DNA of 64,000 nt, from positions 110,945,008 through 111,009,007 of the forward strand of contig CM023448.1 of the NCBI GenBank assembly GCA_013339765.2. The letters run 5' to 3'. This stretch comes from Haemaphysalis longicornis. Lineage: Eukaryota; Arthropoda; Arachnida; Ixodida; Ixodidae. Shown here piece by piece: positions 58,118-64,000 of the stretch. Position numbers and translations under genes: made by a program. Position 1 is the first letter of the stretch. Every line of letters begins with the position of its first letter. Below the pieces are notes generated by a model that worked only from the letters and a program-made list of their open reading frames with translations, was not told the origin of the DNA and did no database searches.

Positions 58118-60499
58118 TTATGTTTAAATCGAACATAACAAGCGGCAGCAGCGAGCAAAACAGGCCTGCGCAGAAATGATCATGGTTGCTGGGGGCGACG
58201 TCAGTTGGGTTTGAGTCCTCGTTATCGTCGCCTTTCCTAAAATTCAAGGAATGTGGCCGTCAGCTTCCTGCTTGAGATGTTAGAAGCAAGTTATCAAAGA
58301 CCAAGATATACTACCTTCCTAGTAAAGGAGGGAATAAATCGTAACGTCGTAGGATCGAAACAGGCGACAAAATGGCGTTTTTCGTTCATGGGAGCGAGGG
58401 CATTCTCAATTAGCGTCGTTGTAGGCGGCCGGTGCTTGCCCCAAGCTCAAACAGGTTCACCCGTTAAACCCAGTGCGGCTAATAGGTAATGGCGGGATTT
58501 GTGACACAAATCAAACGAGAGCTTCAATACTTTTTTCCGGCTTTTACACGTACATTTCCACGCCAATTGAATCAGGATTTCAGGTACTGAGGTGGCCTTC
58601 GCAGCCATCTTTACACTTGTGATGGTTATCACGGGTTTAGCCACCGTTTGCAAACCCGACCGCTCGTGCTGAAACTGGCTCCTACCAGTGACATAAGACT
58701 CTAAAGCTGCTTTAGGGGGATTAAACTTGTTTACAAAGAAAATCAACGGTCACGTCATCGACTCGCAGAAACAGCTCCACGCATAGTCGGCTAGCGCAGC
58801 CGGCTTCGCGCAGCACGAGAGAATCCAGACCACAAAACCCCAATTTTCTTCCCGTACCATGCCTAATTGTCCCCATATCGTTAAGCGTTCGCGCGTAATT
58901 AGGCAGATGGGCGGGTATGTGCACTTTCCTGGTGCTGCTGCGACCGGCGTTGACTACAGTAGTCCGGACGATTAGCTGCCACTACGGTGACAGCGCTGGC
59001 CGACATACGAGATACACGACAAGAAGCGTCCTAGCCACAATGCGCCACTTCATTAGCCCTTGTGCATACTCCCTCTAAGGAACATGAACAAAAAAAAAAA
59101 GTCGAAATTGTATCCTAACGAAGCGAGGCGAAATCTCTAACTGCGACTTTCCGTGTCCCCCTTTCCCACCAAAGAGGAAGAAAGCCGTGGAGCACTTACG
59201 TTTGTAAAATTCGTAAGCAGGTGGTCGGACGCGGACGACCCCTCACATAAAATACAACCAGCAAGGAGCGACTGCAGCATATTCTCGTACTGCGGAATGT
59301 GCGAGAATTCAGATGGAAATGTCGATCTTGTATTGCCATTCAGTTGACAGAACATGGAAGACGCGCTGGGCACTAACGACATCATTCCGAATTGATGGGT
59401 CCATCGTCGAGCTCCTTTACGCTGACCGGAGTGAGCAGACGGGAACCCTTCACCGAGCCTCACACAGTGATTTTGCAGCCTGATACTGTTTTCTGCTGAA
59501 AATACTTGAACACCGCCGGGCACGCGCCCTTCGCTACGGCAGAAGTACAAATCAACAACTATTTATTTTGCAATAAAAAAGTGGATACGTGGGTACACAT
59601 ATGAACAATGACAACGCAAAATATGCATATAAATAACAGCCAAGAAAGTAAAAAATCCAAAAAAAGCCGTGATGTGCGTAAACATCCAGAAAGGACTCGA
59701 TCCCCTTCCGCATTGTAAAAATCTAAGTACTATTCAAAAAAAGCTCATGACGCCAGCGGACGAGGCTATATGTAGACGGAGCGGTAATACAATGATGCTC
59801 TCCTCAAAATAATTGAAGAGGCCTATCAAATAACTCGCGTCAATCTGTCTTGGCACGGCAGTAAAACAGTGACAGAGCTAAAGCTGAACCGCAACCGCAT
59901 GGGGAGCACTGCGCACCGAAGTGATCATACGACCGAAATTACAAAGTTGAAGTTGCAAAGTCGAAGTTACAATGTTTGCGAAGTCATGTTCGATTAGCGC
60001 CCAGTCTGGACAAACCAGTATCAACCGAATCACAGCGAGATCATGTAAAAGGCGCACTCAGCGCAGCCGAGGTAGGAGCGCGAATGCTAGACGCTATATC
60101 CTGTTCATTTGTCATAGTTAATTTGCCAAGCTTTTTTTTTTTTAATTTGGAAGGAGCAGAAAACACCAAAGACAAATCATGTTTACTTTCTAGTGCTGTG
60201 CGACACATCGTGCGTGCACTTTTAGCACATGCTTCGCACTTATTCCGTTTTCCTTTACCGCACCCTTTGCCTCGAAGGGGCCACAAAAACAGCATGCAAC
60301 TTTGCTACAATAAAAGTATTACCATGAAGGAATAAGAAACGTGTCAAGTTTAGTTCTAACGGTACTTTATTTAGGCCAGATAATGAAACGAAAAAAAAAT
60401 GTCTTTGGTCACAAAAACCGGGCCATCTCCCCTAACGCGAAACTTGGGGAGGGGCGAAGCATACAGTGTATAAGGGTATTCCTGGCGCCTTGGCGTTTT
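58118..60499. other. No convincing gene
   Basis: Mixed DNA. A minus-strand frame at 59200-59492 lies between acceptor- and donor-like sites (see findings), but the peptide is unrecognised. Nothing else seen. Confidence 0.35.
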
Positions 60500-60569
60500 T
60501 GCGCACGGAGATAAAACCGTTTGGGAGAAGAGGTATACAGCCTTGCTGTAAAAGTCTCGTGTCTTTGAA

Positions 60570-60690
60570 GCACGAAACGTTCTAGCGAGAGGCGTTGGAA
60601 AACTAGTGTCCCGGTGTGTTTTTTTAGTACGCCTTACGTTCAAGCGCGAGGCGTTGGAAAACGAGTGGTCCGGTGTTTTAGCACCGTGAC
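60570..60690. repeat. Short tandem duplication, about 65-bp unit
   Basis: GAGAGGCGTTGGAAAACTAG, then TGTCCCGGTGT, is repeated as GCGAGGCGTTGGAAAACGAG, then TGGTCCGGTGT. Confidence 0.8.
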
Positions 60691-61544
60691 TACATGAAAC
60701 GACGATGACGACGGCAGACGCCGACAGCCCGAGCCGTAAAGGGCTTCACCCCCCCCCCCCCCCAAAAAAAAAAACCCCCAAAAAAAAAAAACAACAACAA
60801 CGAAAGCGCGGATTGGGATGCGACGCCTCGACGCCCCTCTCGTACTTGCTGGTAATGTCACCAGGCGACGACACGCGCCAGCCTATATATGGATTGGCTG
60901 ATGGTGTTAACAACAAACGCAAAGTTCGAAAGGACGCGCCACGTCTTTGTTTTGCTTATGCAGCAGAGATAGACGAAAGTGCCACTGCATCTGCTCTGGT
61001 CGTGCGGTGTCAAAATCGACAGAAATATCCTAAACTCCCGCCGCCCGCTCGCTAATCAGCATTAGGAGTTCAATTTGGCTCTAGGAGATAGTACGCGACC
61101 AAAGTGAACCTAAGCCAGAGGGTTATCGTCTGAAACAAGCATGGTACCCGCGGCCTCGCCGTTACAGACGAGGAACGCTCGATAGGTTTTACTGGGTTGA
61201 ACTCAAAAGCCGATTAACGGCTCCTGGTGGACTGCCTGGTTTTGTCCGCTCTCCCACGTACACCACAGGGGGATTTCAGCTCGTAATGGCGGTTACGACG
61301 CGAGAGGATAATTTGAAGGTTGTCCCTTTAAACGCGAGTTCCTCTGTAATTGGATCATCGTTACCAGCCGAACAACACTGCCGTGCGATATACATTGCCC
61401 GATTTTTCGGAAAAAAAAAAGGAAAATTACACGTTGTCTTCGTGGTCCCATAAGTTAACCTACAACAGAACCAATTCCCTGCGTAATGTTCCCCTGCATT
61501 TTTAATAAAATTATTTGCACCGAATCAGTCGTCCTCGGTCGCGG
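60691..61544. other. No gene recognised; poly-C/poly-A run at 60749-60792
   Basis: A C run followed by A runs with short C interruptions. The remaining DNA is plain. Confidence 0.4.
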
Positions 61545-61697
61545 CGCCCGCTCTTCATATGGAGGCGACAAGGAAAAAAAAATGACCGTATGTCGAGATT
61601 TGGGCGCATATTAAAGATCCCCAGGTGGTCAAAATTAATCCGGAGTTCTCCATTACAGCGCGCCTCACACCCGGGGTGTAGCTTCGGCGCGTTAAGG
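61545..61697 (+). mobile_element. Ruka-type SINE fragment cut by another element
   Basis: The body CTTCATATGGAGGCGACAAG, then AAAGATCCCCAGGTGGTC, AATTAATCCGGAGTTCTCC and CTTCGGCGCGTTAA is present and the tRNA head is missing. The sequence switches at the TTAA of the family's GCGTTAAACCC end into the repeat at 61698. Confidence 0.82.
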
Positions 61698-61925
61698 GGA
61701 ACTCGCCTGATCACATTTCCATAGGACTTGCTAATTCATGACCCACGGGCTTAAAAAAACATCGTGTACCGATATGAAAAGTTATACAAATTCATAGAAG
61801 TGTTCCTAACGGCCTAGTTTGCTTAGTTTAGAAATCGATCACTTTCGTACTGAAATAAAAAAATAAACAACAAATGCATTTTAGTTCATTTAGGTTTCAT
61901 AAGGTGGCGCCAGCGGTATACCATG
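61694..61925 (+). repeat. Dispersed repeat, copy 2 (TTAAGGGG-start family)
   Basis: It aligns with 4710-4930: TTAAGGGGAACTCGCCTG, CATGACCCACGGGCTTAAA, AACATCGTGTACCGATATGA, CTAGTTTGCTTAGTTTAGA, CACTTTCGTACTGAAATAAA. Non-coding. Confidence 0.68.
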
Positions 61926-62641
61926 CGACGACACAGGGCTTGCCATCGCGTGGTGCGGCAGGCCTCGAGCTCATGCGCGGTAGGACAACACACACCAAGA
62001 TGCCCCACGAAGAGGCAGGTAGGTAGCGGGTACAATATAACGAGCGCGTGCGCAAGTAGAATAAAGTCAACCAACATCAGCGCAGTGCCTCGCTCCTCTA
62101 CCACACACAACTCCGTTTCCCCGCCATGCACCAGCCGCACAACTCAATCACATTGACCAATGGGCGTTCCAGAATTACTCATGCTCCGCGTCATATCCTT
62201 TCTCTGGAGCGTCAAGAAAACACACATACATAGAGACAGACCAGTATATTTCAGTTGATACATTTAAGCGATTCTTAAAAGTATCGCTTTAAATATTAAG
62301 CAAGTTTTCACAATTGGACGTCGAAGGGTCAACTCTCACGCAAGAACCACGTCAGTAGCGCAACCGCGACGCGGGTCGTCTGCAGAGAGCCCGGTCGTGG
62401 AATCTGCTCATTACCGTCGGAGAGTCGCGTTAACACCTAATGCGAAACATAAGAATGCTGATGCGAACGAAAACCCGTCGGTAGTGGGTATCGCCCGGCG
62501 ATCCCAAGTCGGGGCGGGTCCGTGTTTGGCACCATTCCAAGTCAGCCTACAGAAGATGCACGTCACTCAAGGTCAAATCGGGAATTGATCACGTGTCCCC
62601 TTTGTCACGTTAGTTGCTGCGTTCGTGTTCTGTGTGTTGTG
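61926..62641. other. No gene recognised
   Basis: Mixed DNA; nothing recognised. Confidence 0.4.
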
Positions 62642-63340
62642 CAGTGAAAGCTCGTTAATTCGAACTTTAATACAGTAAAATCTCGTTAATTCGACCTCGG
62701 TTCATTCGACCTTGCAGTTAATTCGAACTTACGTCCTGGTCCCGGCACAGCCCTGTATATTTCAATGGGGGGAAACTCCCGATAATTCGAACGCGTCGGT
62801 ATCCAGAACGGTTAATTCAAACTGTGATCCCCTGGTTTCCATCGCTCCTCGCCGAAGACGTCGGCCCAGAGTGATTACAATGTGTTGGAAATCCAAACCA
62901 AACCAAATTTACTACAGATGCAAAACAACAAAACAGAAAAACAACAGCGTAGCACGCTCGCTACGCTACTGCGACCGCTTATTTCGCTTGCGCAGCGTGC
63001 GGCACGCCCCCAGCGCCGTTTACTGTTCGAGCTGCATGTACATTTACGAAACCACCAGCCACACGTGTAGTAGCGCCTAATTTGCGATAACGAGCCCAGA
63101 GGTGGCTTCTCTGTGTTTTGCCCGCGCAGTGTGACGCGATGCCCGCCGCTAATTCAAACTCCTCTTCACTTGAACAATTTTATGGTCCCCTTCGAGTTCA
63201 AATTAACGAGTTTTTACTGTAGTTCGAAATTGCGGGTAATTCGAAGCGTATTATTTGGTCCGGCCAATTCTTCATAGAAGATTATGTATAAAGAAGCCCG
63301 TTTATTCGAATCCGCGTAGGTTCCGCCCCGCGGATAATTC
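62642..63340 (+). mobile_element. Outer Tigger/pogo-like element, interrupted, right end not found
   Basis: It begins CAGTGAAAGCTCGTTAATTC, the pogo/Tigger type of end. It is split at 62671 by the inner element and resumes at 63222 with GTTCGAAATTGCGGGTAATT, then GTTTATTCGAATCCGCG and GGATAATTCCAACTATGCG. The repeated TAATTCGAA words are typical of its ends. The right boundary is approximate. Confidence 0.6.
62673..63219. mobile_element. Inner Tigger/pogo-like MITE, 547 bp
   Basis: The left end CAGTAAAATCTCGTTAATTC and the reverse complement of the right end CAGTAAAAACTCGTTAATTT agree at about 20 of 22 positions. TA lies at 62671-62672 and 63220-63221. Subterminal TAATTCGAA words occur inside both ends. 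No DDE transposase is visible, so it is non-autonomous. Confidence 0.88.
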
Positions 63341-63549
63341 CAACTATGCGCCACCCCGCCGGCGCCTTGGCACCTGGCGCACGGTGAGAGAGACGCACCC
63401 TGTGTGTACACACCAGGCTAAGAAAGGGCAAGCGCAATCTAAACCCCACAGGGCGAACATTTTTGAAGACGTGTTCTTTGGGAACTACGCCGATGAAAGC
63501 GTGAGTACAGTGGTGTGTGTGTGTGGTGCGCTAACAGATAAGAGCATCA

Positions 63550-63956
63550 CATCTCAGGTGGTGGTGGTAGTGGTGGTAAAACTTCATTTATTTGAACTGA
63601 GAGGATGTTAGCGCTCGAAAGTGGGAGAAGCCCTTAGTGCAGGGCCCCTCAAGCCACAACTGTTCTGCGTGCCCGGTCCACCAACTGTCCCTGGTCCTCC
63701 AGGGCCGAACTGCACAGCGGGAGTGCGAATACATGGGGGTTGCTGCTGTGTCCTGGCGAGCCCAGATGGTGTGCTAAAGGGCTGGATGTTCGTTGCAGGG
63801 TGGGCGTTTTGTCAGATATACGGTGGGCTATATGATATGCAGGAAGCTAAGGTGGGGGTAGTGTTTGTTTGTACTTGTCGCCAGGCTACAGCCTCCTTTC
63901 GGGTCCGAGGCGCAGAATGTGTCGCTGCAAATGAGGATGACGAGGATGAGGTCTAA
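63550..63956 (-). mobile_element. I-clade-type LINE 3' end fragment
   Basis: The minus strand gives AVAWRQVQTNTTPTLASCIL then YSPPYI, matching the conserved WRRLQTNT-like block of I-type LINE C-termini. Frame changes follow, then EDQGQLVDRARRTVVA-stop-GALH-stop, a decayed form of the RA-x-x-x-GALD ending. The 3' end is CAAATAAATGAAGTTTTACC followed by (ACC)n. The element is 5'-truncated by, or extends past, the window end. Confidence 0.72.
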
Positions 63957-64000
63957 GTGTACTACACCGTCCGCTCAGTTATGACCGGATAGAATGCCGC

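Noticed and set aside
57035..58138. Frames of 100-175 codons on both strands rich in Tyr-Val-Cys-Met or Tyr-Ile-His-Thr
   Set aside because: They are translations of the ACAT tetranucleotide array in all frames.

Overview
The window looks like intergenic DNA from a hard tick (Ixodidae). It carries several copies of a tRNA-Ser-headed SINE of the tick Ruka type, 3' ends of I-clade LINEs that end in a short codon-Asp-stop signature and a simple tail, an RTE fragment, a Penelope-like GIY-YIG fragment, many small inverted-repeat DNA elements and long microsatellites. There is no operon structure and no dense coding. The ORFs made of repeating Tyr-Val-Cys or Thr-Tyr-Ile are translations of tetranucleotide repeats.

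Only one gene is clear: an intronless-looking coding region at 8607-9695 (+) for a complete 362-residue class A (rhodopsin-like) seven-transmembrane receptor. It has unusual signature residues (Asn-His-Tyr for DRY, Asn at the usual TM2 Asp, Asp-Pro-x-x-Tyr in TM7) and no TM3 amine-binding Asp. A CpG-rich tract lies about 1 kb upstream (7080-7460), and a polyadenylation signal sits at 10445-10450. A TTAA-flanked MITE starts only ten bases after that signal. A second possible coding piece is a minus-strand acidic C-terminal exon at 35871-36182; I do not recognise its protein.

Layout: 0-7 kb holds a Penelope-like relic, a small MITE and otherwise plain DNA. 7-10.9 kb holds the receptor gene and its trailing MITE. 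11-27 kb is sparse: two minisatellites, SINE fragments, a hairpin-bearing dispersed repeat and an RTE 3' end. 27-35 kb is repeat-dense: a long hairpin, an I-clade LINE end, Ruka with an (AATC)n tail, a diverged tandem duplication, an (AAT)n run, a tRNA-headed SINE, a 1.8-kb TTAA element and one copy of a dyad-bearing repeat family. 35-49 kb holds the candidate exon, a 145-bp tandem repeat, a second copy of the dyad family in inverse orientation, fold-backs and an endonuclease-domain relic. 49-50.3 kb holds a LINE end and two abutting TIR elements. 50-58.1 kb holds a GC-rich block, SINEs and a 1.3-kb (ACAT)n island invaded by a SINE and a MITE. 58-64 kb holds a nested pair of Tigger/pogo-type elements and another LINE end.

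I see no evidence for a novel multi-gene system. The most interesting items are the atypical receptor, the dyad-bearing repeat family, the several insertion events whose target sites and relative order can be read directly, and a set of long near-perfect palindromes. Family names rest on my reading of motifs; no database search was possible.
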